A DNA stretch of 64,000 nucleotides from Loripinus fragilis (lineage: Eukaryota > Mollusca > Bivalvia > Lucinida > Lucinidae). The translations under genes and the position numbers were made by a program. Positions within the stretch are counted from its first letter, which is position 1. The number at the start of each line of letters is the position of its first letter. The stretch spans positions 24,614,013 to 24,678,012 of the forward strand of contig OZ026519.1 of NCBI GenBank assembly GCA_964019695.1, read 5' to 3'. Shown piece after piece: positions 10,430 to 22,645 of the stretch. The notes under the pieces are model-generated. The model did not search any database, was not told the origin of the DNA, and saw nothing but the letters and a program-made list of their open reading frames with translations.

Positions 10430-10631
10430 TTTTTGTTTGATTAGATTCTTCAAGTCCCAGTCAACAATTTTTCAGTTATGTCAGGACAAATCTTCCTGGA
10501 TTGAACCAGTACTAAGCAAGGATTAATGTGTCTTGTTCAAGGACAAAATGCAGTGATGCTGGTGAGACTCGAACCCGTGGCCCTTAGGTCCCGAGTCTCA
10601 AGCACTCTACCACTGAGCCACTGCGCTCCCA
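10430..10631 (-). mobile_element. SINE family S with perfect 12-bp target duplication
   Basis: A full-length minus-strand copy: head AGCGCAGTGGCTCAGTGGTA, B box GGTTCGAGTC, body and ATCTAATCAAACAAA tail. TACACTGTTTTG at 10418-10429 is exactly repeated at 10632-10643, marking the insertion site inside a hairpin-type MITE. Confidence 0.9.
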
Positions 10632-10791
10632 TACACTGTTTTGTCATCAGACCAATCATTGGCAACAATCTTACTGTACTTTCCATATGGGCAAAATTTA
10701 ACTGAGGATGCAGTCCAGAAAGCCGTGTAGCAGAGATGAGACTGCTCTCTATATTGAGAAAGTACACCAGTATGCATGATTACTGCTCACA

Positions 10792-10855
10792 CTAGAGAAC
10801 CACTGTATTCAAACAGCGCATTCATCGCATGGTGGTTGCAGTCAATGAGAGCACA
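10792..10855. repeat. End fragment of the 0.9 kb foldback element
   Basis: CTAGAGAACCACTGTATTCA through GGTTGCAGTCAATGAGAGCA matches the terminal 65 bp of the arms at 260-1157. Confidence 0.7.
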
Positions 10856-11048
10856 AGTTTGAAGTTGACTGCAAATTTAAGCAATTAAAGCATCTGAAAT
10901 GATGAATTTGATCACGCCAGCTTACGATTAAGATTTAAGTGCCAACTAGTATTGCCTCAGATAAGTCTGTGCATCCAATCAATTTCTTGCAAGAATTTTC
11001 TTTTCTGCTCATAGTTCTGAAAAGTCTCATTCAATAGATGTCCCTATA

Positions 11049-12040
11049 AAGCCCCGGTCCCACAGAGCTTGTGACCTCGCTGCGACCTTGCCACAATTAA
11101 AAAAAATGACAATCGCAGAGAGGATGCAGAGGTCGCGGCAAGGTTTTACAAAGGTTGCAACAAGGTCACAGCAAGGTCGGCGATCGGTCGCAGTACAAAA
11201 TCAGTTGCGGCCAGTCTTTTGAGCATGCACAAAAGACTAGCCGCGACTCAGTCGCTGACAAGTCGTCTAACAGTCACCGATCAATCACCGATCTGTCACC
11301 GACCAATTTCATGAACACTTTAGCTGTGAAATCTTCAGCAACTAGTCGGCGACTAATTGGAGACTGACTGGCGACCGATCGCCAACTGGTCGCCGACAGG
11401 TTGCAGTGCCAGCTTCAACATGAGGCTATCTAGCCATCCTGACATAATTTCACAAGCGTTGAAAGTGTGTGCATCATGGGGCATAGAGGTGATCAAAAAA
11501 AGACAGCAGTACCAAATCAGACCGTAAAAATTACTACTGAAATTCAGACTCCTGATTCGGTTGATGATCTCAGCTGTCCTAGAGACGAATTAAGTCAGAT
11601 ATATCAAATGCTGAAAATGTAAGCTCAGAGCTAGTAGGTCTCAGCAGACTCATCACAACCACACCTGCACCATTCCAATTTGTTGTAAGCGAAACAACTT
11701 TATCTAATATCATGATGGCAACTTGCACAGAAATGGTTTTATTCTTTCCAAACACTTTATTTCTTAAAATTGATGATAGAACAGTCTCCATCCAGTCGCT
11801 GACCAGTCTCTGATCAGTCGCTGACCGATCGCCAATCTGTCACCAACCGATCGCTGACTAAATGCTTAACGATCACTGAATGTGCTGCGATCGGTCGGCG
11901 ACCGATCAGAGACCGGTCGGCAACTAGTTGGCGACCATACCAGTAATGGAAAAAACAGTTGCAGTGGTTGCAGAGGTCAAAGTCAAAATCAGTCGCCAAG
12001 AGGTGGCGCCGCGGTAGCAAGCTCTGTGAGAGCGGGGCTT
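11049..12040. mobile_element. 1 kb TIR element rich in GACCGATCGGC-type repeats
   Basis: The ends AAGCCCCGGTCCCACAGAGC and the complement of AGCTCTGTGAGAGCGGGGCT are inverted repeats. Both subterminal regions (11080-11400 and 11795-12010) are made of irregular GTCGGCGACCGATCG / CAGTCGCTGACCGATCG iterations and are themselves inverted relative to each other. The middle (11410-11790) is ordinary AT-rich sequence. No transposase is visible. No certain target duplication. Confidence 0.7.
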
Positions 12041-12041
12041 A

Positions 12042-12880
12042 ATATGCATGCTTAAAACAATTTAACTCCACCAGCTTAATTATTGCAATTTTTTCATGGG
12101 TTGGTCCATTTAGGGTTGTCAAGAAATCTAGAAGAGTGCAAGTTTGTCCTAAAAATTAGAATAAACTTGTCTCTCTAATTACTTTTTTTTTCATTTTTCT
12201 TACCAATTTTGGCAGAAACAGATCCAGTTTCAAAACTAACCAAATGATGGGTTAAATCTATATCAATCTCAATTTCTCAAGTCATCAAAAACCATTAAAT
12301 GTCTGCATTTGCAAGTTAGGCCAGTCTAGGATACAGATCAGGAGTCCTTCATAGGTCCTTTAATGTTAATCATAAGTAGACTTTACTCGAAAGAGGATAA
12401 CTCACTTGAATGAAGAAGATTCACCCTTTTCCCATAATTCGCATCAATTGCCATCTGACCTATGGATCCAGCCTGATCAGGGTTCATAGTGTGCTTGAAC
12501 TTCAGTGATAAAAAACAGTCTGAAGGTGCCATTTGAACATATGTCAACACTGCTGTTTTGAGACATCTGGACCCTTTTAGGACTTGATAAATTTTCATGT
12601 GAATCATCTGCCAGTGAAATATCAATACTAAATACTTGGTTATTTAAAGCAGAGCTAAAGTTTGGAAAAGTCGTCTCAGTGCTGCAAATGCTTTGGGCTA
12701 CAAGCAAGGCTTTTCAGCCCCCCCACCCTCACCACAAATCGGACTAAAGCTACGTAAGTTATTAATCAACAAAAACCTCAAAATGACGATGGAAGGACGG
12801 ACAGCCTGTAAAAAAACTGTTTTGCTGGTGAGTGGGGGTATAAATGACTGTTTGCAGTGAAGGTGCTCAGTGAGATTGCA
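12042..12880. other. Unassigned region
   Basis: No gene recognised. Around 12460-12620 there are degenerate MITE pieces (GGATCCAGCCTGATCAGGGT; TTTTCATGTGAATCATCTGC, the latter like the hairpin at 4423-4462). Confidence 0.35.
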
Positions 12881-13101
12881 GGCCCCAGGTTATATAAAAA
12901 AAATTTCGTGCTCAACTCAACTGAGCATGGAATTTCAACTGCTCATAAAATCTAAAAAATGCTTAAAAATAAAGACTTTTCTTGCTTTCAGATGTTGTAT
13001 TTATCATGCTCATAAATATTAAAATGCCAACACTTGTTGGCATTTTAATATTTATGTGCATGATAAATTTCATGCTCAGTTGAGTTTTATAACCTCGGGC
13101 C
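12881..13101. mobile_element. Palindromic MITE with GGTTATA ends
   Basis: The outer ends GGCCCCAGGTTATATAAAA and TTTTATAACCTCGGGCC are inverted, followed by TCAACTCAACTGAGCATGG against CATGCTCAGTTGAG. A central hairpin at 13002-13070 pairs TATCATGCTCATAAATATTA with its complement around CCAACACTTGTTGG. I see only one copy here. Confidence 0.65.
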
Positions 13102-13408
13102 CTGATGTGCTGACTGGTCAGAGATTTCATATATCGCCTATGCAAAAATGAGCTAGCTAAGCTACCATGTAATTGGCTTTAAAATGATGGGGAAAGGGTT
13201 CATGGATCAAATCTATATCATTATCTTAAATTAACGTTTCATTTTACAACAAAATTATTGTGGTGATTAAATAACACTGGAACTAAATACTACCTACCAG
13301 AATATAAAATACATAGTTTCTACAATTTCCAAATACTAATTTTTCTGAAAAAAATACTATGCAGACCCAGATCAATTTATGTTTATTTAATATGGAGATT
13401 GGCTCACT

Positions 13409-13597
13409 CAGGACTTTAGTTAGGAGTGTGTAACAGAAAAATGATTTTCTTATTTCTCAACGAAAACATATGTTGTGGGTACTCAAAAGAACCGTCTCAA
13501 TGAGACGGTTCTTTAGAGGATCAAAACATATGCTAAAAATTATGGGTAAGGAAATATTTACAATTTTACGCTGAAAATTTTTGTTTATCTAAACCTG
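13409..13597. mobile_element. hAT-like palindromic MITE, best-preserved copy
   Basis: Begins CAGGACTTTAGTTAGGAGTG and ends TTTATCTAAACCTG, with the central hairpin AAAGAACCGTCTCAATGAGA against its complement. The 8-bp flanks GGCTCACT (13401-13408) and TGCTCACT (13598-13605) match 7 of 8. Short CAGG/CCTG ends with an 8-bp target duplication are the hallmark of hAT elements. The total of 189 bp has no coding capacity. Confidence 0.75.
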
Positions 13598-13605
13598 TGC
13601 TCACT

Positions 13606-14345
13606 GACATCACTGCTTGTCATTGTGAATATATATTTTTTAAATTTCTAATTATGCCAATTAGATTTTCATTATCTTCACTAACACTGCACATATACAG
13701 GCTGATCAAAGTCTTTGCAATGTGCATAAGTAGCTGTGAAGGAAGTGCAGGTATTAACTATAAAATTCTCAGCTCATCAATGAAATGTGAAACTATATTT
13801 TATTACTGAAAAGCCATAGCAAGCGAAAAGGGAACAATTGAAAATATAATCGATGAAAGAAATGAATGGGAATTTTTCTTTGTTCATTATTCATTATTAT
13901 ATAGGAATCAAACATGTTTTTCATGCATTAACGTTTGTCAGGTCTCACGAGAGATGTTTCAAAAATTGTGGGCAAGTCTTCAAGCCCAAATTTTTCATGA
14001 TCCCAAGCATACCTCTCATGGCACATGATAAAAATTTCAATCTTTCCCCAAAAAAACTCCCTGAAAACTCAAAAAATTGATAATTTCACTGATTTTAATG
14101 ACTTGATCCGGTGCTGTTTTTTGCAATATTTCTGATAAAATACAAGATAAAAACTTTCCATGAGGTCTGTAACAATGTTCTGGCATGTCAGTCAAAAAGT
14201 GATGAATGGGCTTGCATCTATACTGATAATCAATTTGCATATTCAAATTTTGACATCAAGCAGATCGTTTTTTTATGTTCATTGACTTGCTGAGTAAGAA
14301 AATTCTACTCCCATCTAAATCATTTATTTTTCATTTATCACCATC
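13606..14345. other. Unassigned stretch
   Basis: AT-rich; several short open frames on both strands, none with recognisable motifs. No repeats matched elsewhere in the window. Confidence 0.4.
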
Positions 14346-17300
14346 GTAGAACTGTCTGTGACAGTAGAACTCTCAGTGACAGTAGAACTCTCAGTGATGA
14401 CTATCATTGATGATGATGATCAACTAATCTTGATGGCAGAACTGTCAGCTATGGTAGAACTGAACTGTCAGTGACGGTGGAACTGTCTGAGATTGTAGAA
14501 CTGAACAGTTGGGGATGGTAGAACTGATAGTGATGATAAAACTGTACTGTTAGTGATGCTATTGAACTATCAGTGATAGTAGAACTGTCAGTGAAAGAAG
14601 AACTGTCAGTGATGGTGCAACTGTGAGTGGTGGTAGAACTGCCAAAGATGATAAAACTGAAATGTTAGTGGCAATAAATCTGAATGATAGAACTGAACTG
14701 TCAGCAATGGTAGAACTGTCAGTGATGATTTGATTTGATTCTTTACGTCCAAGTCAACAATTTTTCAGCTATGTCAGGACAGGTTTTCCTGGGTTGAACA
14801 AGTACTAAGCAAGGATTAATGTGTCTTGCTCAAGGACACAATGCAGTGGAGCCAGTGAGGAGCCAACCCGCAACCCCTGGGTCTTGAGTCAAGCACTCTA
14901 CCACTGAGCCACTGCGCTCCCTGTCAGTGATAATAGAACTGTCAAAGATGATAAAACTGTTATGTCATGGGCAATAGAACAGAAATGTCAGTGATCGTAG
15001 AACTGACAGTGAGAATAGAACTGTCAGTGACAGTAGAACTGAACTGGCAGTAAGGCTAGAACTGTCAGTGACAGTAGAACTGAACTGGCAGTGATGGTAG
15101 AACTGTCAGTGATGGTAGAACTGTCAGTGATTGTAGATCTATCTGGGATGAAGGAACTGTTGGTGATAGAGGAGCTTTGAGTCATACTAGAACTGTCAGT
15201 GATGATAAAACTGTCAGTGATGATAAAACTGTCAGTGATGATAAAACTGTCAGTGATGTAAGCACTTTCAGTAATGGAAGAACTGTCAGTGATTAAAGAA
15301 CTCTCAGAACTGACAGAACTGACAGAGATGACAGAACTGTCCCTGATGGCAGAACTGTCAGTGATGATAGAACTGTCAGTGATGGAACTGAACTTTTAGT
15401 GATAGTAAAACTCCCCATGATGGTAGAAATTCAGAGATGGTAGAACTGTCAGTGATAGTAGAACTGCCAGTGATGGTAGAACTGTCAGTGATGGTAGAAC
15501 TGTCAAAGATGATATAACCGAAATGTCAGTGAAGATAAAACTGAAATGTCAGTGGCAGTAGAACTGAACTGTCAGTGTTGGTAGAGCTGTCAGTGATGAA
15601 CAAACTGTCAAAGATGATAAAACTGAAATGTCAGCAGTGAAAGAATTGAAATGTCAGCGATGGTAGCACTGAACTGTCAGTGATGGTAGAACTGACATTG
15701 AGGCTAGAAGCGTCAGTGATAGTAGAACTGAACTGGCGGTGATGGTAGAATTGTCAGTGATGTTGGAACTGTCAGCCATTGTAGACATGTTTGGATGAAG
15801 GAACTGTCATTGATAGAAGAGCTTTGAGTCATGCTAGAACTGTCAGAGTTGATAAAATTGTCAGTGGTGTTAGGAATTTTAGTGATGGAAGACATGTTAA
15901 TGATGGAAGAGCTCTCAGAAATGGCAAAACTTGCAGAGATGACAGAACTATCTCTGATGGCAGGAATGCCAGTGATGGTAGACCTGTTAGTGATTGTAGA
16001 TCTGTTTGGATGAAGGAACTGTCAGTGATAGAAGAGCTTTGAGTCATGCTAGAACTGTCAGTGATAGAAGAGCTTTGAGTCATGCTAGAACTGTCAGTGA
16101 TGATAAAACTTTCAGTGATGTTAGGAATTTCAGTGATGGAAGAAATGTCAATAATGAAGGAGCTCTCAGAAATTACAAAACTTGCAGAGATGACAGAACT
16201 ATCTATGAAGGCAGAACTGTCAGTGATGGTAGAACCGTCAGTGATGGAACTTAACTGTCAGTGATAGTAAACTAAAAATGATGGTAGAAATACAGTGATG
16301 TTAGAACTATATGTGACCAATGAACTGTAAGTGATAGTAAATCTGTAGGAGATGGAACTGAAAATCAGCGATGGAAGAACTGTCAGTGAGGGTTTAACTA
16401 AACTGTCATTGATGTTGGATCTGTCACTCATGGTAGAAATGTCAGTGATTGTAGTACTGAACTGTCAGTTATGGTGCATATAACTGTCAGTGATAGTTGA
16501 ACTGAGCTGTCAGTGATAGTAGAACTGAGCTGTCACTGTTGATATAACTGTACTGCCAGTGATGGAAGAAATTTCAGTGATTCTAAAAAATTAAAATCGA
16601 GCTGATCTGTCAGTGAATGTAGGACTGTCAGCAAAGATAGAACTGAACTTCTAAAAATGTCAGTGATGGTAAAACTGTACTGTCAGTGATGTGTACTGTC
16701 AGTGATGGTAGAACTGTCAGTGATTCTAGAACTGTCAGTTAAAGTAGAGCTGAACTGTCAGTAAAGGTAGAACTGTCAGCTATGACAAAAAACTTAACTT
16801 TCAGTGATTGTGCAACTACCAGTAATAGTACAACTGTCAGTGATGATTGAACTGAACTGTCAGTGTTTGAAGAACTGATAATAATGATCAAACTGAATTG
16901 TCAGTGATGGTAGAAAAGTACTGTCAGAGATGATGGAGCTGTCAGTGATGTTAGAACTGTAAATGATGGTAGAACTAAACTGTCAGCCATGTTTGGACTG
17001 TCAGTAATTGTAAAACTGTCATAGATGATAGAAATGATATGTAAGTGATGGTAGAACTGAACTGTCAATGATGGTAGAACTAACAGTGGTGTTAGAAGTG
17101 TCAGTGATGGTAATATTCAACTGGCAGTGATGGTGGAACTGTCAGTGATGCTACAAGTGTCAGTCATGGTAGAACTGTCAGTGATGGTAGATCTGTCAGT
17201 TATGATACAACTAGCTGCTAGTGATGGCAGAGCTGCCCATGTTGATAGAGCTGTCTGTGAGGGAGGAACTGTCAGTGATTATAGAGCTTTTAGTCAAGAT

Positions 17301-18399
17301 AGAACTGTCAGAGATGATAAAACTGTCAGTGATGGTAGAACTTTGGTGATGGAAGAACTACAATGATGGAAGAACAACCAGTGAAAATAGACCTGTCAGA
17401 AATGACAGCATTGTCAGAGATGGTAGAATTTCTACCTGTCAGTGATGTGTCAGTGATAGAAAAACTGTCAGTGATGGCAGAACTGTCAGTGATTGAACAG
17501 TCAGCCATGGTAGGACTGTCAGTGATTGTCTAACTGAACTGTCAATGATGAAAGAAAGAACATTTGTGAGAGTAGAACTATCAGTGAATATAGAACTGAC
17601 AGTAATTGTAGAACTGTATTGTCCATGATGGTAGAACTGTAAGTGATGATTGAACTAGCTGTCAGTGATGGCAGAACTGTCAGTGATGAAGTAACCTTCA
17701 GCGATGATAGAACAGTCAGTGATAGTATAGCTGTTAGTGATGGTAGAACTGTCAATGATAATATGATAGAACTGTCAGTGATAGTAGAACTGTCAGGGAC
17801 GATAGAATAATCAGTGAGAATAGAATTGTCAGTGATGATAGAACTGTCAGTGATGGGAGAAATGAGAGTGAGAATAGAACTGTCAGCGATGATAGAACTG
17901 TCAGCAAGAATAAAACTGTCAGTGATGGTAGAACTGTCAAAGACAATAGAATTGTCAGTGAATATAAAACTGTCAATGATAGTAGAGCTATCAGTGATGG
18001 TAAAACAGCCAGTGATGGTAGAACTGCCAGTGATGATAGAACTGCCAGTGATGATGGAATTGTCAGTGAGAATATAACTGTCATTGATGGTAGAGCTGTC
18101 AGTGATGGTAAAACTGCCAGTAATGGTAGAACTGCCAGTGATGACGGAATTTTCAGTGAAAATAAGACTGTCAGTGATGGAAAAACTGTCAGTGATGGTA
18201 AAACTGCTTGTGATGGTAGAACTGCCAGTGATGATAGAATTGTCAGTAGGAATAGATTACGGTAGAACTCATGATGGAACTGAACTGTCAGTGATGTAAC
18301 TGAACTGTTAGTGAAGGAACTGAATTATCAGTGATTGAGCTGAACTGTCAGTGATGGAACTGAACTGTCAGTGATGGTAGAATTGTCATGGATGGTAGG
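14346..18399. repeat. 4 kb minisatellite, 18-bp unit
   Basis: More than 200 imperfect units of AACTGTCAGTGATGGTAG run through the whole interval, with variants (GATGATA, GACAGTA) and inserted GAACT steps that give 23-bp units. Because 18 is a multiple of three, frames stay open and read as repeated hexapeptides (VELSVM or TVSDGR on plus, LTVLPS on minus); these are by-products of the repeat and not evidence for a protein. One SINE is inserted at 14727-14922. Purity is highest at 17.7-18.3 kb and lower around 16.3-16.9 kb. Confidence 0.95.
14727..14922 (-). mobile_element. SINE family S inserted in the minisatellite
   Basis: A near full-length minus-strand copy (head AGGGAGCGCAGTGGCTCAGT, body, tail). 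The array unit resumes immediately with GTCAGTGAT on its far side, so the insertion postdates the array. The B box is damaged (GGGTTGGCTC). Confidence 0.85.
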
Positions 18400-18499
18400 G
18401 TAAGTGACCCAGAGTAGAAGAAGAATTTACTAACTCGTGACTGACTAAATATCGTCTGTGGTATAGTCTAGTGGTCCATCTAAAACATCCCAATCTGTA

Positions 18500-18660
18500 T
18501 CAAACAGTATTGACCCAGATCAGATAGAGGAGCAGTCTGATCTGGGTCCACACTTGTGGTCTGTATGCTGAAATTAGTCCTTGAGGTAAGCATTTATATG
18601 CAGCAGACATCTTCAGTAGACATTTTCAGATGCGTTTATTTGAAGCAGGTGAAGGGTTAC
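18500..18660. mobile_element. Part of a TTAA hairpin MITE
   Basis: Core TTGACCCAGATCAGATAGAG against CTGATCTGGGTCCACACTTG, followed by AAATTAGTCCTTGAGGTAAG and ACATTTTCAGATGCG, as in the copies near 42.0 kb and 62.5 kb. Termini are not clean. Confidence 0.55.
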
Positions 18661-18766
18661 CCATTTCCTACAGGGCCAAAAGTTTTTTATATGTTTAATA
18701 TGAATCTGATTGATCAAAGTCTACACCAGTTGTCTGTAACTAAACGTTTCATTTATAATGAACTAT

Positions 18767-19100
18767 CACATGACGTCGTGTCTGGGAGTGAATTCAAATA
18801 ACGCCATTCAATAAAATTGATAAACCACTATTGGTTTACAGATTAGTGCATAACGTAATGCCATCCATTATAACGTTGCATAAAAGATGTCAAAATCTTG
18901 ACGTTTTCACACCCAAAATATGATTTTTAAGTAATTTTAATGTCATGTAATAAATAGAATCTAACATTCATGCTCCCGTATTATTGAATTTATTTAACTC
19001 ATTGCAAAAAAAGAGATAAATGCTCTGCAAGCCTCACATTTTATCTCTTTTCCTCAACTCCTTAAACAAGAGGACTCATGTAAGATCCTCTATTTCTATT
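18767..19100 (+). mobile_element. Hairpin-ended repeat (GGCAAGCC apical family), copy 1
   Basis: Inverted counterpart of 30693-31030: shared blocks include ACGTTTTCACACC, ATAAATAGAATCTAACATTC, GCTCCCGTATTATTGAATT and a hairpin AGAGATAAATGC / ACATTTTATCTC. The hairpin apex CTCTGCAAGCCTCAC (19023-19037) is a variant of the motif CTYGGCAAGCCTYGC. No coding frame. Confidence 0.7.
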
Positions 19101-19470
19101 AGACAGACTACTGGACTTTGAAAAGGAGTTGGCATGACAGACTGGACCAACATATTTAGCAGACCTTAGGTTAAATTTTATATCAAAAATTATTATAAAG
19201 ATACAGGCATAAAAATTGAAATTCAAACTCCCAGTTTAATGGGTGGAAAGATAGTAAAGTATGACAACAAAAGTATCTAAAATTAAATCTGAGGTGTTAC
19301 GGGCGACATGGCGCTATCTCAGTATATTAACATCAGACAGCTACAAAAAACATAAATAATAAATATAACAATCACATGTCTAACAGTTATAAGAATCACA
19401 GATCGTCCTTGAGCATATGACTCTTTGCTTGCTAGTGACACCTCTTTTTGCCTTCTGATAACTTCTGCAA
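19101..19470. other. Unassigned stretch
   Basis: No gene or matched repeat recognised. Confidence 0.35.
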
Positions 19471-19477
19471 ATTGTTT

Positions 19478-19530
19478 TGGATCCAGATCAGGACCTACAG
19501 GATGTAAGCCAAGATCTGGATCCAAACCAT
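19478..19530. repeat. TTAA-MITE hairpin core
   Basis: TTTTGGATCCAGATCAGGAC against CCAAGATCTGGATCCAAACC, followed by ATTTGACAGTCTGATAATAT as in the other right halves of this family. Confidence 0.6.
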
Positions 19531-19612
19531 TTGACAGTCTGATAATATTCCTGAAAGAACGTTTTGAAAAGGTTAATTTTGATAAAAGTCAGCAAAAAGT
19601 CAGTTGCCGCTG

Positions 19613-19824
19613 CAGTGATGGATCCAGAGGGGATTCAGTCGAACCCCCTCCCCGCCTCCAGCTTTTAAATATCCTATGAAAATGAAATAATTTGGTCTCA
19701 GTGAGACCAAATTATTTCATTATCATGGGATATTTAGGAAAATAATGAGAAAAAATCAGCAAAATGAACCCCCACACCTTTATATATATGAACCCCCTTT
19801 CGAGAAATCCTGGATCTGCCACTG
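19613..19824. mobile_element. GATCCAG-ended palindromic MITE, copy 1
   Basis: The ends CAGTGATGGATCCAGAGG and the complement of CCTGGATCTGCCACTG are inverted. The core, 19672-19735, is a near-perfect hairpin (AAATAATTTGGTCTCAGTGA and complement). Copies at 44590-44816 (opposite orientation) and 48967-49138 (decayed core); an end fragment lies at 45255-45300. Confidence 0.75.
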
Positions 19825-20520
19825 TGCTAGCATTACTTAAGGAAAGAGTCAATAGGTGTCTTAAATCTAGGTGTCCCCAGCAAGCATCAGCTAGATGTAT
19901 CTTCTGACTTGACCTTTATTCTTGACTTGACTAGAAGAAGTGAAAAGAAGTTATTAGTGATTGATCCAAAGCTAAGCTTCCTTGGGGGCCCATAAGTCTG
20001 AAAATGCTTATCGAATGACATCATTCTGATTCCTTCATTCTGGTATCTGATAGATAACAACTGACTAATAGTGTGACCAAGAGTGGGAACAAACAGGCAG
20101 CAGCCATTAATTGCAGTAGCCATCTTGGTAACTATACTTGACGAAATCTGACATATTCAAACTTGTACATCACAGAGTATGAAATTTCGAACAAATCAGG
20201 TAAAAATGACTCAGTTAAAGTATCCACAAAAAAGAAAGACTAGCTGACAGATCAGCCTTGTTCAGTAGATAACCATATATGGTTACAGGTTTTCCAGTTT
20301 TTTCTTTGAAGATAAGAATTTTCTATCTTATGTGCATGTTCCATTAGGGTTTATAAATCAATGAGAGTGAAACATTAGTTGTACATTAGTAACATGATAA
20401 CTTGTTAATCACCATAGATATACAGATCCAAAATGAAAAACAAATGAAATTTATTCAGTAGCAGCACCTTTCAGTGGCAGTTCCATTGGTTAGCATCAAA
20501 AATCTAACAGAGTGAGTCAA
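19825..20520. other. Unassigned stretch
   Basis: The minus strand holds a 78-codon ATG frame (20123 to 19887) with a good start context (AAGATGG), but no motif is recognised and no supporting exon is seen; I treat it as unproven. Confidence 0.3.
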
Positions 20521-20628
20521 ACAGCTTGAATCCAGATCAGGACCGACATTTTGTCGGTCCTGATCTGGGTCCAAACTGTTTGCAAAGGTTATCAGCAGCT
20601 GACAGAAGTCGCCGCAGCATGGAAAGAG
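20521..20628. mobile_element. TTAA hairpin MITE, right part and core
   Basis: A near-perfect hairpin AATCCAGATCAGGACCGACA / TGTCGGTCCTGATCTGGGTC is followed by AAACTGTTTGCAAAGGTTAT and GGAAAGAG, then TTAA at 20629-20632. The left end is unclear. Confidence 0.65.
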
Positions 20629-20868
20629 TTAAAAGTTGACAAATATATCCGGTAATGATACTTTAAATCATTGTCGGTACAAATATTTGCATTTCGATGT
20701 ACAACTCATGCCTTCCTAGATATAAAGATATGCCCATTATAGTCATCTTTGATCTTCTAATGAAGCAATTAAATCAAAGGGCCCAAAGGGCTGTTCAGGA
20801 CTGCAGATTGAGGACTACTAAATTTATGAAATCATTCTTCATTTGCCTCCCAACCCCCACTGGTTTAA

Positions 20869-21076
20869 CCCATTTATGCCGAATGGAATTCCCTGTCCTT
20901 ATCATTTGGATGAATCCATTCCAAATATTTAAGGGTTGTTGGGTGGTAAATTTCAATTTCATTCAAATTTTAAATGTACCTTTTGTAAGCAAACAGTGCA
21001 AAACCTGATCAGACGTCTGATCTGGTTTTTCACTGTTTGCCGATGTCCCATAAAAAGGATGCTAGGCTTAAATGGG
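20869..21076. mobile_element. piggyBac-like TTAA MITE, cleanest copy
   Basis: TTAA at 20865-20868 and 21077-21080 flank inverted ends CCCATTTATGCC and GGCTTAAATGGG (11 of 12 complementary). Inside, 20989-21045 is a hairpin: GTAAGCAAACAGTGCAAAAC, CTGATCAGACGTCTGATC, then TTTTTCACTGTTTGCCG. At 208 bp it cannot code for a transposase. A TTAA target with CCC-starting TIRs is diagnostic enough to suggest piggyBac mobilisation. Confidence 0.75.
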
Positions 21077-22131
21077 TTAAGAAACATTTTCTTGAAAAGT
21101 GGCTTATTTTGAGCATCAGCAAATTTAACCCTCAATATTTGTTTAATTAATTTCAATTTTAGTAAGGTTTGATGTTATATGTGAAGATGATACAAATGAA
21201 ATTATAAGCCTTACTCTCTCCATATAAATCAATAATGATATCACTTTTATGTCATTTGTTGCAGTCCTCACCGTCTATCATCGAAACCGGAAATAGCGTA
21301 CCACTGAATCGAGAGTAAACAACACACGAGGATGAGTGCTCTTCAAAAATAGCACATTTCATTATAAAATCGCTAAAGTTTTGCAAAACATTTGCAATAC
21401 ATAAAAAGTGGATATATTAAGCTTGAACCGTAAGTAGTTGTATTTGTTCATTCATGAATTTGAAGGCTGGAATGGATCATCAATCCGAAAGTTGGTACCG
21501 AAAACACACATCATTTTGACATTTACTTTCACTTTATTCGAGGATAGTATGTGGATTTTGTCGATTTTTCCAATGGAAAGCAAGTGAAATTATAGAAAAC
21601 AAACGTTTTTGCAAGCGTTTAAGCTAGAATCTATAAATTAAGCCAACTATGGGCTGATATTTAAATCCCGTTGTGTACCGCGAATAGGTGTGGATGTGTA
21701 CTGCAGATAGCAATTTCATAAGAAAATTGTGTACTGCGAATAGTTATGAGTTGTTACCCACTATGAAGTAAAACTGCTATTTGGGGGTATTTTCTAATTA
21801 TTGAACTGGTGCAAAATGTAATCGGTTTAACGTCTGCCAAAAGAAGACAAACTGTCAAATTATGGAAGCAAATGCTATAGGCTTCCTTTCAAACATGTAA
21901 AATATCCAATGAATAACACGATATAACCTAAAGCATGAGCTGGTGTAGTTGCCGTCTGTCCGTCTGTCTGTCCATTCAAATGTCCATCATCTAGATTAAA
22001 GGTATGCGTCTGTCTCAAAGGGTACAAAGTAGACAAACTGTTGTGGTTATTTTTTCGTATTGAATTTATTTCGTGTTTTTGACAATTACCACCAACCAAT
22101 TTTTGTCTGCTCTTTCATGTGTAGCCTATTT

Positions 22132-22208
22132 TGCAAACAATATGAACCCAGATTAGACTGATCCTTTATAAGCAGTCTGATCAGGGTTCAAAGTGTTTGC
22201 GTTCATGG
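22132..22208. repeat. TTAA-MITE type hairpin core
   Basis: TTTGCAAACAATATGAACCC, AGATTAGACTGATCC, then AGCAGTCTGATCAGGGTTCA and AAGTGTTTGCG form a long interrupted hairpin. Confidence 0.6.
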
Positions 22209-22645
22209 AAAAATAGTCTGAAGGTCATTTGAATAAAGCAGTAGATGTAAATTGTGGATAACACTTTAAGGCCCCAAAATAGTGGCGGGGTAACATATAT
22301 TTACTTTGTTTTTGCTATATTTGACCTACTTATTTGACACTGCTTAACGAGTAGATATTTGGGTTTTGCCATTTGATAGAAGATGAGAAGCTTCAGTTTT
22401 TTTATCATTAATAAAAAGGAAATAAAACAATAAAATAAATGAGATGAGACGAGGGTGGTGTTGTAAACCGAGCCTGACAGGTGTGTTTACAGTACGCGAG
22501 GGGTCCAGCAAATGTTGATAAATACTTGACCGCTATTATTGCATAAATATATATTGTTGATTGAAAGCTTTGGGGAAACAATTCGAAAAAGGCCATGTTG
22601 TAAAGATATTGAGTAGAAAACAAAATTCTGACATCCATCAAGAAT

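Noticed and set aside
15791..18299. Open frames on both strands in the minisatellite reading VELSVM, TVSDGR or LTVLPS repeats
   Set aside because: They follow from an 18-bp repeat unit; several frames on both strands are open at once and frame-breaking 23-bp units occur throughout.
19887..20123. 78-codon minus frame with a good start context
   Set aside because: No domain, no supported splice site in frame and no partner exon; one favourable ATG context is expected by chance in a window of this size.
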